In this document: piece by piece, positions 42,118 to 54,003 of the stretch | How positions within the stretch are numbered: the stretch's first letter is position 1 | Layout: every line of letters begins with the position of its first letter | DNA from: Eutreptiella sp. 'Long Island Sound 2002' | Lineage: Eukaryota; Euglenozoa; Euglenophyceae; Eutreptiales; Eutreptiaceae | Length of the DNA stretch: 64,000 nt | Direction: 5' to 3' | Assembly: GCA_964036045.1 (NCBI GenBank) | Contig: OZ038392.1 | Coordinates: 17,133,612 to 17,197,611 of the forward strand | Notes under the pieces: generated by a model | Databases searched by the model: none | What the model was told of the DNA's origin: nothing | Seen by the model: only the letters and a program-made list of their open reading frames with translations | Made by a program: the position numbers and the translations under genes

Positions 42118-42388
42118 CGCCCTGACCCCCACCCGCCGCCGCCCTTTGCAGAGCCCGCAGTACCATGCCACGCCGACGGGGGGATGGGCCGGAACACGCC
42201 AGGGCCCGCCGCAAAGCGCAGGAGGCGACCGTCCGGGGCTTGGTGGCGGACGCGGTGGCGGAGGCGCACGAGGCGCACGCTGATGCACGGCGTGACCTGA
42301 CGGGCAGTGCAAGGGCTTTCCTCAAGGAGACCGCACTCCCAGCCGTCCGCGCCCTGAACGGAGCAGGGGCCCCTACGCTGCTCCCGGC

Positions 42389-43156
42389 ATGCACCCGATC
42401 ATGAACGCCCCCCAGCCGGGGCTCATCAGCCCGGAGGCGGCCCTCTACGGGCACTGGATGGAGTGGCACGAGTCCAACCGGTCGGGCCGGCCCCTGTCAA
42501 TAGGGGATACCCTGCGGCTGACGGGAGCGGGGTCCGCCATGTTCCTCCGCAGCAGCGCCCCGGCCCTGCTGCACGCCCTCAGGACGCGCTACCCCGGGCA
42601 CGCGGCCCCGTACCTGAACCAGGCGTGGGCCACATGTCTGGGGGGAGGGTCTGAGCTGGATGCGGCGCTCCACCTTCTACACCCACCGGACAAGGACCTG
42701 GAGGTGGGCGAAATCACGGTGTTCGTGGAAGGCGCGGACGAGGCGCCCGCCCGCCCCCGGCCGACCTACCCGGTGTACGACGGCAGCAGGCGGACCCCCC
42801 CGTACGCCATAGTAAGCGAGGCGTTCCCCAGGGAGCCCACCTGGTGCCCCGCCCTCCCGCCGGCGACGCACGCGCCCCGCGGCTGGGACAACCCAGACCT
42901 GCCCCCCCCCCTCTCCAGAATCAGGGATGCCCACCACAGGGGGCAGGTCCTCTGGCAAGAGTGCCCTGGCACCCCCCTGTTCCTCCTTGTCGTCGCGACC
43001 CGCAGGGACCCGGAACGGGTCCTGGGGATCATCCCCACCCACCTCTATGGGGCAGCACCCGTACCCCGCCCCCCCTCCCCGCGCCCGCGGCGCGGGACGG
43101 GGTACAAACCTTCTTGCAAACACAGGAGGTCACCGCCGTTACGGGGGTCCACCTAG
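42389..43156 (+). pseudogene. GC-rich element ORF fragment, unknown
   Basis: 255 residues; up to about residue 215 the composition is protein-like (LISPEAALYGHWMEWHES, DKDLEVGEITVFVEGADE, LFLLVVATRRDPERVLGII). The last part becomes Pro/Arg-rich. No domain recognised. Confidence 0.35.
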
Positions 43157-43639
43157 TGCGGCTCCCCCGGCACCACCCGACAACCCCCGGGGGCCCAGGG
43201 CCCTGGGCCGCGCCCAAGACTGGGAGCTGTGGCGCAACGCGTGGGCCGCGTGGCTCCCCTGCCTCCCCTCCCAATGCCGATGGATGGCCGCCGGCCCCCG
43301 CCCGTGCGGGGCTGACGCCACAGCCGGCCCCCCACCCCCTCCCCCCCTCCCCCCCGCAGAGCACCGCACGGCACTGCCCGCGGCACGGCACTGATGCAGC
43401 AGGAGGTAGTGGGAAAGGCGCACCTGCCACCACGCATGCCTACCAGGATAACAGTGATGGCAGACTCCGATGGCTCCCCCCAGCGGGACGACCGCCACCA
43501 CCGCCGGTCCCGCTCCCGCACCCCCGTCTCCCCGGAGTGGACGGGGGAGACCCCCGCGGAGCGCGAGGAGCGGAGGCTGGCGGAGGCGGCGGTGCTGGTC
43601 GGGCCGCCGCCGCCGGCCCAATAGCCTGAGGCAGCCGAA

Positions 43640-46600
43640 GTGACCGCCCCCGCCGCCCAAGCAGCAAGCCCTGCCACTCCGCCCCGGGAGGGGGCCCCAG
43701 ACGCGCGGGAAGCGAAGACCGCAGCCCCAGCGAGCCACGCCGCGGCCCCAACCGCGGCCCCCGAGACGCCGCCGACACGGGGGGTAGCCCCGGCGCAGGA
43801 ACCGGGCGCATCGCCGAGGGCTGCCGCAGCCGCAGAGGGGAGCGGGGAGGGCGCGCGAGGGGTTGCGACCGCGGCCCCGGCGAGCCGCGCCACCGCCTCG
43901 GCCGGCCCGGCGGCAGCCCCCAGCACGCCGCGAAAGCGGAAAAAGGACCCCGCAGGGGCCACGGGCGCCTCGCCGGCGGCCGCCGCAGCAGCAGCAGTGG
44001 GCAGGGAGAGCGCGAAGTACCGCGCCGACGTCGGCCCCACCCACAACCACACCAGTCCCCCCAAGCCGTTCCCCCCCAAGCCCTTCCCCCCGGGGCGGAC
44101 GCGGCACGTCCGCCCCCCGGCGCCCGAGCGCTCGCCGCCGGGCGTCACGCTGCCGCAGCTGCAAAGACAGCGGGACGCCTGGCGCGTGATCCAGGAAGGA
44201 GGGGACGGCGCGCAGGCAGAGGTGCGTGCCAGTCACGGGGGCGCGGAGCGGGGGACAGGAGGCGACAGGCGAAGTGCCCAGGAGCGCGCGCAAGGAGCGG
44301 GCCAGGGCACGCGCAGCAGGGAGCAAGGGCGCAGCAGCGGAGGGGGACAGAGCGCAGGCAGCGGACGGCGCGACTCAGGGCAGGGGGCCGGGAAGGGACC
44401 ACGGCACGGGAAGGGCGTGCAGGGGCGCGGGCAGGGCGCTCAGGTGCAGGGAGCGGGGAGAGGGACGGTGGGCGAGCGGGCAGGCCAGGGCGTGGGGGAC
44501 AGGGGGCCGGACCCACGGCACGGGCAGGGGGCCGGAAGGGGGCCCAAGGGCAAGGTCAAGGGCGCCACGGGCCCCAATGGACAGACGGGACGGGGCATGG
44601 GAGCCCGGGGGGGAGGGCGGGCCGAAGGGAGGGGGGCGGGGGGCGGGGCGCCCCCGCAGCCGGACGTGCAGCCGGTGAGGTGCATCCCCCCCGGCATCCA
44701 ACAGATGCCGGCGCACCACACCCACCACCACCACCACCACCAGCACCACCACCTCTACAACATCGACCCCGGCGCCGGCAAGCTCATCCCCCCCCAACCC
44801 CCACAACCCCAGCACCAGCCGGCCCCCCCCGCGCCGAGAGCGGAGCCGGCGCGGATGGCCTCGACGGGGGGGGGGGCGGGGCGCGGCATCGGCGCCGCAG
44901 GCACAGGGGCAGCGGGGGGAGCCGGCGCGAGGGGCAGAGGGGGCCCGGCCCTGGGACCGGGACTGGGGCTCGGTCCCGGACCCTCTGGGGCATGAGGCCC
45001 TCCCCCTTTTTGGGGAGGTGTACGGGTGGTTGTGCTGGGCCAACCAGGGGACCACCAGGGGATTGAGGAACCGGCCCTTCGATGCCGTGCTCCTCCGGAG
45101 GGACTGAGGAAACCGAGAGGTACCCCCGGGGGGGTGGGCAGCCCGAGAGGACAACGAGAGGGTCCTCAGGTCAGTGTTCCGGGCGGCGTGGCCCGAGAGG
45201 GGGCCGACGTGGCCGGCCTACCTGGAAGGGGGAGCGGTACTCCGCATCACGGATGCAGACGCCAACAACTGGCTCCCCCGGGCCTTGCCCAGCGCCCTCG
45301 CCCACTGGCGCTACCGCCGGCGCAAGCCGCCGCCGCCACAGCCCCAGCCCCCACACAAGCGGCGGCGCAGGTGACGGCCCAGACGGCGGACGCGAGAAAG
45401 TAGGGGGGGGAGCTGGGCCCCCCGACCCACGCCCCCCCCACGGTACGGCATGACGAAGGAGCGCGCGCCACCTCCCGCGGGAGGGAGGGCGGAGACAACG
45501 AGCGCGGGGGGGAGCCTACTGCCCCGCAGCCCGCTAACCGCTGACCGCTAACCCTCACGGCCGCAACCCGGCCGGCCAGCGCCGCGCGACGACAGCGGGG
45601 GGGACGAGGGGCCCCAGCGAGGGCCTGCACAGTGGTCCGGCTCTAGGTAGAGGGGGGTCGGGGAAGGGTGCGACCCCCCAGCCGATGGCTGGCCCCCGGG
45701 GCCGGGACCGCCATGCCGCCCCCCCCTCGGCCGTCAGGGGGCGGAGCCAGGGGACCAGAGGGCCCCCCCCAGTCCCCCCTCCCCCCACCCTCTCAGGCCC
45801 AAGAGCGGACGGAGGCAGACGGAAGAAACGGCGGCCCCGCACCCCCCCTGAAGAGGCCGCTGCACCCGGGGTGCGGGGGCACCACGGCCGAGGCAGGCGC
45901 CCACACGCCCTGCCCGCTGCCGGCCCATGGCGGACCGGCGGCGCCCAGGACGGCGCAAACGGAGCAGCCCTTTCAGAGGCCGGCCCGAGGAAGACGGGGG
46001 CGCGAACCAGGGCGGGGGGGTTCCACCTCCCTCCCCCCCCCCCCCCGCCGCACTGAACCGTTGGCGGCCGACCGGACCGCGCCCGACGCCCGCGGCCGGC
46101 CGGCAACCCCCACGGCACGAGTATACCCCGGGGGGGCACGCCGGAGACAACAGATGACAACGGACGCCCAACGGGGCGGGGGGGCGGGGGGGCGGCCCCC
46201 CGACCCTGCCCCCCCTCTACCAGAAGGGACCGCTACGCGGGGGGGGGGGGCATGCGGCTGGACCTTCACACCGCGCGCCCCAGCGCCCCCAGTTGCCTGC
46301 TCCCGCGGGGGTCGCGGCCGACGGGCAAGCCCACACCAGCGCGCCGGAGCAACGCTCGGACCAAGCTTGAGGGCGGCTCACGGCGACGCACCAGAACAGT
46401 ATGGAGGCCGCGCCCCCCATGACGCTCCCATGACCACAGCCCACTCAGGGAGGGCAGAGGGGGGGTTCAGGTCTGCAGGGGCCCCCGGGGGATCAGTCCA
46501 CGGGCCGCCCCTCATCTTCCCCCACCCCGGGGCGGCCCCGCAACCCCGACCGCACGCGCACGCCGGAAAGGAGTGCGCCGACGGCACGAGGGGGGCCAGG

Positions 46601-48136
46601 ATGGGGTACCGCGGGCCGCCACCGGGAGGGGGAGCAGGGAGGCCGCGGCGCGACCCCCCCCCCCACCCCCCCCACCGGCCCGCAAGCCGCGGGGGCCCCG
46701 GCCCCCGGCCCCCGAGGCAGGAGGGATGGTCCCCCCTCCCCCCGCCCGAGAGAGGAGCGGGAGCGCGGCCCGCCCCCCCGCCCCAGCCGCCGGCTCCCAC
46801 AGGAACCGCGGAGAACAAGCGAGCCCGCGCCAACGCGCCAGGACGCCGCACAGATCGCGCCCAGTGAAGGCGGGCGAGCACGAACCGGAGTGGTATGGGG
46901 GGCCAAGCCCCGCATGGACAGAACGACGCCAGTGACACCCGCTTTGTTGCCTGCCCAGGGAAGGCAGAGGGACGGAACGAGGCAGAGCGACACCCCGCCC
47001 TACTGGCCCCCCCCGGCCGCGCAAACGGGGGGCACGGCGCGCGCCCCTCCCCCCCAGCCCGCCCCCTGGCACACGAACGCCACGGACCCGCCCCGCGGCA
47101 CGCAGCCCCCACAGGGCGTGCAGGCCAAGGGGACAGAGTAGGGCCCCCACACCCGCACGCCCGCGCCCATAGCACGTGGACAGAGGACCCCAACAGCCCG
47201 CCGATTGCGCGGGCAGTCGGGGGAGGGGGAGCGCCTGACCCCAGACGCCCCTCGCAACAGTGGAAGGCACCCCCCCCGGGGACGCCCTTCTGCAGCCCCC
47301 ACAACCCCAAGCCAAGTAGGGGGGAAACGGGACCGGACCGCCCCCATCCAAGCCCGCCAGACGGAGCAAGGGACCGGGGCAGGACACACTGAGGGGCACG
47401 GACCAAGTGGAACGGCCCTACCAGCGCCCAGTGCCGGGACCGCGCGAGGTGCGCATGCCACACCACCCAGGGGGAGGGGGGAGCGGACGCCGCGGGAGCG
47501 CGAGCGCACGCACATGCAAACGGCACGCGGGGACTAAAAAAAGGGCAACCGGACCGAGCACGCAGAACGCACAGACCGCGTGGAATGGCGTACCAGCGAG
47601 CGAGGGTAAGGGACAACCGGACGGGACGGCCCGCCACACGCAGCGCGGGACACGCGGGGCGGGAAGGGGGAAACGGGAGAGACACAACACCAGGTACCGG
47701 CCCGAACCCCCCGAAACCGGCCGCGAGCGCCGCGCACACACGGACGGGGCACTGCACCCGCCAAGGCAGTAGTGGCGCACTGCGCCACGCCCCAACCGCT
47801 AGGCTAGGCAGCCTCCGCGCCAGCCCAAGGGGGTCCCACTGGCGACAAGCCAGTAGCACGGGTCCGGCGGCGCTGGCGCCCCGGGCGACCACGCATTAGG
47901 GGGCCGACACAGTGGGTAAGCGCCCGAAGCCACGGCTGCGAATTGATGCACTGACCGGGGAGTGGCGAAACGGGGAAGCCGGGGAAGGACGGGGCTCCGA
48001 GCCCTGTGAACCCGGGGGACTCCGCCACCAGGCAGGAGGTGCGTCTTGGAGGGCCCCCCACTAGGACCCGGTCCGGAGGATATCACCTGGCCCGACCAGG
48101 TGGCCCCCCGGGGCCGAAAGGCGTCTAGTACCCGCA
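43640..48136 (+). other. Low-complexity GC-rich tail of the element
   Basis: Long overlapping frames exist on both strands, rich in Ala, Gly, Pro and Arg, with His runs near 44730. Such frames arise easily in sequence this GC-rich because stop codons are rare. None carries a domain I recognise, so I do not call genes here. It could be a long 3' UTR of the element. Confidence 0.5.
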
Positions 48137-48161
48137 AAATCAAACCTCAAACCTCAAACCC

Positions 48162-48338
48162 ATCTTGGGGTCGTATCATAGTCATGTTGAGGTCTAAGTG
48201 TACGTCCATACGGCTGAACGCCTCCTTAGCCAGCGCTTCAGACCGGGTACCAATCAGGGCGTCGAAGTTGTTGCGGCTAATGTAGTCCGCACACTCGTTC
48301 TTCACTCCCTGGATATGGTGTACCGTCAGCCGTAGTTG
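48162..48338 (-). pseudogene. RNase H C-terminal end of gypsy copy B
   Basis: QLRLTVHHIQGVKNECADYI followed by SR is the classic end of Ty3 RNase H (H-x-x-G-x-x-N-x-x-A-D-x-x-S-R). It continues exactly from WTYLSQLRL at 51482 once the intervening 3.1 kb and one copy of the 13-bp duplication are ignored. Beyond 48162 the sequence is replaced by the GC-rich element. Confidence 0.9.
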
Positions 48339-51300
48339 TCTTTTTGCTCGGTGCATCTCCGCGTTACCCCTGGGGTGCTAGGGGGCTCCGTCTGTGGTGG
48401 CTTACAAGGTGTAGTTTTCAATCACCAGTTCTTTTGGTGTAGGGTCACTCAGCAAACTAAGTAACTCCATCTACAAGCACCAATCAGAAGTATGAACAAT
48501 GAAGGTGGTGTTGTGTCCGCTTTCACTTACTCCTGTTAGTCAGTTTCAGCTACTTGTGGTGGTCCAGCTCACCAGTTCCAGGAGGTGAAAAAATAGGTAA
48601 GTAGAGATTAAATGTACACCAAAATTTGCATAAGCAGAAATTTACAAAAGAGCAGAAAAATATTGTAAAAGAAAATAAAATGAGTGTCATTCCCTGCATC
48701 AGCTACTTCAATTTTTCCGACTTTGCTGTGGATGTTCCACTGCTCAGCTGTACTCCACTGTTCACTGCTGGCCTGTCACTGTGGTACAGACTGTTAGTCC
48801 TGCAGCGCGGTGTATGCGTCAGTGAGAAATGTATCCCATTGTTTTTTCTCAATGAGTTCATGATAGACAGCCTGCATTTTTGGGAACGTATCAGTTGCTC
48901 TGATCTTAATACACATTTCCACAGTGGTGTGTGGTACCTTGCTGCTCTTGAGATAATTAATCAGGCTTGGGGTATGCAAAGAAGAGTCGAACAAAATGTC
49001 AAACAGTGAATCACTGGAGAGGTCCTTTCCTCTGGGAAACCAAGGCAGTTCTTCATAGAGTCTGTATAGCCCTTGAACGGCTAACAGATCGTGCCCAGTG
49101 CAGAGGGTTGCAAGAATGGCATATATGTTCTTCTGATCAGCATTCAAGTCCTCTGGGCTGCATTGACTATCCCAGGTCGGGAGTGAATTGGTCGCCAGGT
49201 CCGGAAGATTGAATGACTCTAGTGAGTCTGATCTGGTGCCAGTGTGTGTGGCTGACCGAGCGTCACAGTCATCACTGGAGCTAGACTGTAGGTCTGGGAG
49301 CTCAATATCTGAGTCTGAATTGCATTGTGATGTCGCTGAGAGTATCCGATGCGTTGTGTGTGGCGAGGTTTCAGGGGTTGTCCCTTCAATCGTGGTTCCT
49401 GAGTCGGCAGGTATATTTGGGAAGAAAACAGCAGGACAGGCATTTATGTGCCACATCTCATTTGTGAGCAGGTGTGTTCGGAAAATGGTTGATAAATTTC
49501 AGAGAGAGATTGCCGGTAGGCTGAATCTTTACAGCTTAGCAAGGAGTCCTGTTCCTGGTCCGAATTATGGAACGGGGCACGGTCAAACAGATCAGAGACA
49601 GAATCATCCTCGGAAACACACAAGCCTCTTTTATCTGGATTCAAGTCTTTTGTGTTGAAAGGCAGTTCTTGCTGTGCGGGACTGTCGTAGTTGAATGCAC
49701 TCGTTACACTCCAATAAGGCATTGAGGAATCTCGTTGGCTGTTCCTCGAGTGAATCATTTTCATCTTTTGACTTTGCCTCATCGCTGCTCTTGTCCCAGA
49801 ATTTTCCTCGCAACTTCGGCCATTCTTCTTCAACTGGCTTGTAGCCGTGTGTCGAAGGGCGTGATGGCTCAGGGAACACTGGTTTATTCCACGGATGGGA
49901 CGGTGTATGCAGATGTTCGGTGCTGTTGACTTCCGTTGATGGGATCAGGGCGCGTCTCTGCATCTTCTTATTTGTTCGGTCGGGGCGTGTGGCGCGGCAT
50001 TGGATGCATCTTTTCGGCACTTGCATCTCGTGCTCGATATACCATGTCGCATTTGTTGTGGTCATTGACCATGGTCTGGAGCACTGCACGCAGTTGGAGT
50101 GCAACAGGTCCTGCGTGTTTGAGTCGTGGTGTTCGTGTAATTGACCCTGGGTACTTCGCCTGGGGTTCAGGACTTCGGAGTCGGACTTGCTTTTGATTTG
50201 TTGTTTCGTTTGACACTGGCCCAGCCCTCCGTAGTCGTTGTCCTGTGTGACAAGGCAGGGCCGGTCGTCTGAAACTTCATCTCGGAGATCGAATCATAGA
50301 TTGGACGGGTAAGGTTTATTTTGCCAGGCCCGTGGAGTCTCGTTGTCAGCGGAGCTCGTTTTAGCGGACTGCTCGGTGAAAGTGGACGGTTGGGCATGGG
50401 CACGCCATCCAGCAACGGAGGCGACTTGATGGTCATAAAAGACGACTGTGGTGTGGTAAGGGCGTTCATAGATCATGCCGGTCTGAGACGTGTTCTCTGT
50501 CAGACGAGGTTGGCGTACAGCTTCAGTTTGCGTCGAGATTTCTTTTAGCGAAGGATGACACAGGGTGTTGGTCTGGGTCATGTTCTCCATGAGCCTGGGA
50601 CATCAGAGGGCGTCAGTCTGGGTTGTTTTCTCGTGTAACGTGGGACGGCTGAGAGCGTTGGATACCTTGACTTGCGGTGGCGGCGTGCTTCGCTCGCTTG
50701 GTTCCCGCTGCTCGAATATGGTGGTGTTGGACGAGTCGTCGTGCTGAATGGATGGTGAACGGCTTCGGAGCTGTTGTTGGTGTAGACAGTCTTCGCGCAG
50801 GCTGGTGTCTGTCTGATCTTGGTTGGCTTTGTCAAAATGGTCGATGAGATCTTCACAATTGTGATGGCGGTACATGCAATTTGTTCCAAAACGACATCTC
50901 CTTTGCTTGTGGTGACGGCAGGCAGGTCGGAGATGCCGTGGTTTCAAGAGTACTTCAAGAGAACACAGGAGGCGGGCAAGTTGGATTAGGTTGGCGGCTG
51001 GTAGTCTGTAGCGAACCGTCTCTGGTTCGTGAGAACGCTCGCACCTTCCTGCAAGCGGAGAAGGTGTAGAAGGAGTAAATTCGTCGGAGGCTGCTGCACA
51101 CGTTGCTGGCTCCCCCTGGCAGCACGCTGGGCTGTTTGATGGCGTCGGCGTGTAGTTCTGCAACGGGCCATGACTGTAATGAAGGATGGAAGATAGACAA
51201 CTCTAGAGGGTTGCTTGAATATCGTTGAATTGACGTGATGGACGTTGACGCTTGGCCTTGTGTTGAGTTTGCGAGCCAGTTTGTTCTTGAAAGGTCAATC

Positions 51301-51482
51301 TGGGTGGAAACTGGGCTGAAAAGTCCCCGGAAGGTCGTCGCGCTGATTTGTTAAAAACATTTGCGGTAATTCATCTTCGATTTGTGGTCTTTCACGTTGA
51401 ATTGAACGCTTTGGTCATTTTCCTTAATGTGTCTGTAATGTCGGGGCCCAATTTCCGCAGCGCGCGCGTTCAGCCGTAGTTG
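48326..51482 (-). mobile_element. 3.1-kb retroposed element flanked by 13-bp target duplication
   Basis: TCAGCCGTAGTTG stands at both 48326-48338 and 51470-51482; bases beyond differ. Removing the interval restores the gypsy RNase H frame exactly. On the - strand the insert ends in GAGCAAAAAGA, an A-rich 3' end. The 13-bp duplication plus A-rich tail points to target-primed insertion by non-LTR machinery. The insert encodes one decayed ORF with zinc fingers but no RT, so it needed help in trans. Confidence 0.8.
48794..51163 (-). pseudogene. Decayed ORF with CCCH zinc finger, TQT repeats and zinc ribbon
   Basis: Four pieces share one reading frame, separated by in-frame stops: 51163-50603, 50590-50294, 50104-49631 and 49456-48794. 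Piece 1 has C-x7-C-x5-C-x3-H (RRCRFGTNCMYRHH), a CCCH RNA-binding finger. Across pieces 1 and 2 a unit of roughly 18-20 residues repeats, each with TQT or SQT (KTTQTD, NMTQTN, ISTQTE, NTSQTG), like LC8 dynein light chain anchors. Piece 3 starts CVQCSRPWSMTTTNATWYIE and ends PKRCIQCRA, a CxxC...CxxC zinc ribbon. Piece 4 is Asp/Ser-rich then helical. It resembles an ORF1-type protein; the origin is unknown. Confidence 0.55.
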
Positions 51483-51899
51483 GCTGAGGTAGGTCCACCA
51501 GCGCCGTAGCTTGGCCTTCTCAGTTGGGGGACCCTTCTGCAAACTGCGGACCGGCTCTTGGTCGCACAGCCAGACCACAGGGTTACTCCCCAACAGTCGT
51601 GCCTGAGAGGATGGCACCAGCATACCCGCCAGCAACTCCTGCTCATAGGTGGAGTAGTTCCCCCTGGCCTGGTTCCATTTCCAGTTCCAGTGACCCAGGG
51701 GTTCTACGACCCACTTGTCGTCAGGGTAGCTGTGCTTGAGGGTTCCATCTCGGTTGAGACCTTCCGTCCCCCCTTGGGAAATAGCCGAGTCGAACTGCTT
51801 CTTCTCTAGTGCTTGCCATTGGATCAACGTTCCACAACCGCCCACATTGCTGGCGTCGGTTACCAGGATAATCTCACCTTGTGCTCTAGGCACGCTCAA
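51470..51899 (-). pseudogene. RNase H N-terminal part of gypsy copy B
   Basis: IILVTDASNVGGCGTL gives the first catalytic Asp, NYSTYEQELLAGM the catalytic Glu, and VVWLCDQEPVR the second Asp. These are typical for Ty3 RNase H, which degrades the RNA of the RNA-DNA hybrid. The open frame runs on to 51351 into the inserted element, producing an artificial tail from about LNARAAEIG. Confidence 0.9.
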
Positions 51900-52571
51900 G
51901 CACTGGAGTTGGCCACCTTGTCTTTGAGCTCGTCAAACGCTTGTTGCTCTTGTGGGCCCCAGCGCCAAGTAGTGCTCTTCTTGATCAAGTCCGTCAGAAT
52001 GGCGCTGGTGTAGGTGAAGTTCCTGATATGGCGGCGGTAGCAGTTACACGCCCCAACAAAACTGCGTACATCATGGAGTCCTTTCTTGGGGTCTTCATGT
52101 TGTACCCTGGCATCCATCAGGAATTTTGGCCTTAGAGGCCGCTGGGGTTCACCACCCATAGCCAACGTCAAACCCCAGGTACTGCATGGTCTCCTGCATG
52201 AACTCACACTTCTCCAGCTTGAGTCGTGTGTGGTTCTCCTGGCAGACCGCAAAGAACTCACCCAAGAGGATTAGGTGATCCTCCTGGGTATTGGTCCCGA
52301 GGCATACATCGTCGATGTGCGCTTCCATCTGGGCCCCACGGGATATGAGTTCTTGCACCTTGGGTCTTCGTGGTAGGATGGAGAGGATCTTGTTCATCAG
52401 GTCTTGGAATAGAGCGGGTGCGTTGGCCAGGCCAAAGGGCATGACCTTCCACTTGAACACCCTCCCCTGAGGGGTGATGAAGGCTAGTAGCTCCTGGGCG
52501 TTGGGCGTCAGGTCCACCTGCCAGCATCCGCTCCTCCTGTCCATCTTGGTCTTGTAGCGACAGGAGGCTAT
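51900..52571 (-). pseudogene. RT palm, thumb and connection of gypsy copy B
   Basis: MDRRSGCWQVDLTPNAQE, FKWKVMPFGLANAPALFQDL and AHIDDVCLGT (the YxDD box as HIDD) are RT palm motifs. GFDVGYGW then breaks frame near 52150; SFVGACNCYRRHIRNFT, then SAILTDLIKK, is the connection. The upstream reading IASCRYKTKMDRRS abuts the LTR element at 52572, showing where the fingers were separated. Confidence 0.9.
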
Positions 52572-52923
52572 TGAAGCGGTAGCGGGAGGGTCTCCCTACC
52601 GCTACCCGCTCTGGCTCGCACGTGCGCTGAATAGCGCAATTTATGACGTAAAATGGGATTACGAAGGCTACAGAACAATAGCGAGGATTGCCGTTTTTTA
52701 TGTTAAAATAGCAGTTTTTTATAATAAACTTATGCTGTTGTACCCCATTTTGTAATTATTCGCGAGATTTCACTGTTTCCCTTGTTTTCACAGGCATCTA
52801 TGTAGATTTGAAAGGCCTGTGGCTAACGCCCTAGAACAGTGTAAGCAACTTAAACCGACTCACGAAATGTTCGATTCTTGCAGAAATTGCGGTGCTTTGC
52901 AAGGGGTCCACGAAAACGCTTGA
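52572..52923 (+). repeat. Left LTR
   Basis: 352 bp. It contains GCGGTAG paired with CTACCGC close to its start and an AT-rich middle (TTATGTTAAAATAGCAG). The end is CGCTTGA where the right LTR has CGCTTCA. It keeps about 65 bp that the right LTR lacks. Confidence 0.85.
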
Positions 52924-53109
52924 AAACTGTTCTAACAACCCTGAACAGGGACAGCCGCCGGCCGCAGCGCATCGCAGCGCCAACGAGCGGCGCCAACACG
53001 CACTGAAACCAGGAGGCGCTGGGCGCAGCGCCAGTCATCACCGCAACGTGGCCGTCAGCCGCAGCAAGCGGCCAGAGGAGAGGCAGCAAGTGCCTCCGCA
53101 GCGTCGCGG

Positions 53110-54003
53110 ATGAGCAGCAGCGACAGCAGCGGCGTCAGGACGTCGGGACCGCAAAATGGCGGCTACCACCTGGACAGCATGAGCGACGCGTCAGACTGGA
53201 GTCCCAATCCAAGGCCAAGTTCGAGCCGCAGTCCCGCGTTCGAGCAACAGAGGTATGGCCCTTCCAGCCGTCAACCCTATGGCCGTGGGAACCAGTACGG
53301 CGGCAGCACCGGCCGTCCCAAGAGCGGCAGTACCAGCCGCAATCCGGATTACCGTGACGGGCACCCAGCCGTCGAACGAGAACTCTTCCGCAAGCCGGAC
53401 CATCATCAAGCAGCGTGGGAGCGCCAACCAGCATCCTGGAGAACGCCGGAGCGCCAATCAGCGCTCCACCGAAGACAAGGTCCAAGCCGTGGTCACGCAG
53501 ACCGTGGTCAAGCATCGAGGGAGCGCCAGCCTGCGCCCCAGAAAGCGCCGGAGTACCGACCAGTACCCCAACGTGGAGGAGAGTTCACCGGAAATCCACG
53601 CAACCCCAGTCCCAGTCGGTTAAGCTCGGAGATCGCCATCCTACCAACCGAGACGGTGGAGTTGAAGGCCTGGGCCGGAGAGATGACAGCCTGGGCGAGG
53701 AATGCAGCAGCGGAGATCCGGACCCTGAAGTCGGAGCAGGAGACTCTGCAAGAGCGAGTCCGCCGCCTGGAGAAGACGTCCAAGACGAGGTCCGCTACGG
53801 GCGAGGCGAAGACAAGGGTGGAGGTCCTGGAGGACTTCCAGACGCCGAAAAAGACCACCACAGCTCAGCGGAGCGACCAACCAAGACAGTGGGACGCAGA
53901 CGCCGGGCAGTGGCAGCCGTCGTTGGAGACCGTGATAATTTTAAAATTCCGTTTGTTGGAACACCTGTGGGCAAGTCCAGTCTTGTCAGACTTGCCGTGG
54001 TGA
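53110..54003 (+). CDS. Gag-like protein of the non-autonomous LTR element
   Basis: 297 residues, intact. Residues 1-170 are disordered and rich in Ser, Pro, Arg, Gln and Gly with tandem-like units (SGSTSRNPDY; Q-x-A-x-x-R-x-P). Residues about 175-245 form a predicted coiled coil (EIRTLKSEQETLQERVRRLE). This fits a structural RNA-binding, self-assembling protein as in gag-only elements. No zinc knuckle is seen. Intactness while the LTRs differ may mean selection or youth; the identity as gag rests on position between LTRs. Confidence 0.6.
   Translation: MSSSDSSGVRTSGPQNGGYHLDSMSDASDWSPNPRPSSSRSPAFEQQRYGPSSRQPYGRGNQYGGSTGRPKSGSTSRNPDYRDGHPAVERELFRKPDHHQAAWERQPASWRTPERQSALHRRQGPSRGHADRGQASRERQPAPQKAPEYRPVPQRGGEFTGNPRNPSPSRLSSEIAILPTETVELKAWAGEMTAWARNAAAEIRTLKSEQETLQERVRRLEKTSKTRSATGEAKTRVEVLEDFQTPKKTTTAQRSDQPRQWDADAGQWQPSLETVIILKFRLLEHLWASPVLSDLPW

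Larger units (their letters stand above)
38746..48160 (+). mobile_element. GC-rich decayed retroelement with short repeated 3' tail
   Basis: A 9.4-kb block, visibly far richer in G+C than both sides, bounded sharply at 38745/38746 and near 48160. On the + strand it carries fragments resembling RNase H and a reverse-transcriptase-associated zinc finger, then long Ala/Gly/Pro/Arg-rich frames, and ends in CCCGCAAAATCAAACC followed by two more CTCAAAC-type units. That tail resembles the simple 3' repeats of non-LTR elements. RT itself was not found, consistent with 5' truncation. Frames are repeatedly broken. Confidence 0.55.

Noticed and set aside
46378-47892. 504-residue - strand open frame in the GC-rich block
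   Set aside because: Stop codons are rare in such GC-rich DNA; it overlaps equally long frames on the other strand and has no domain.
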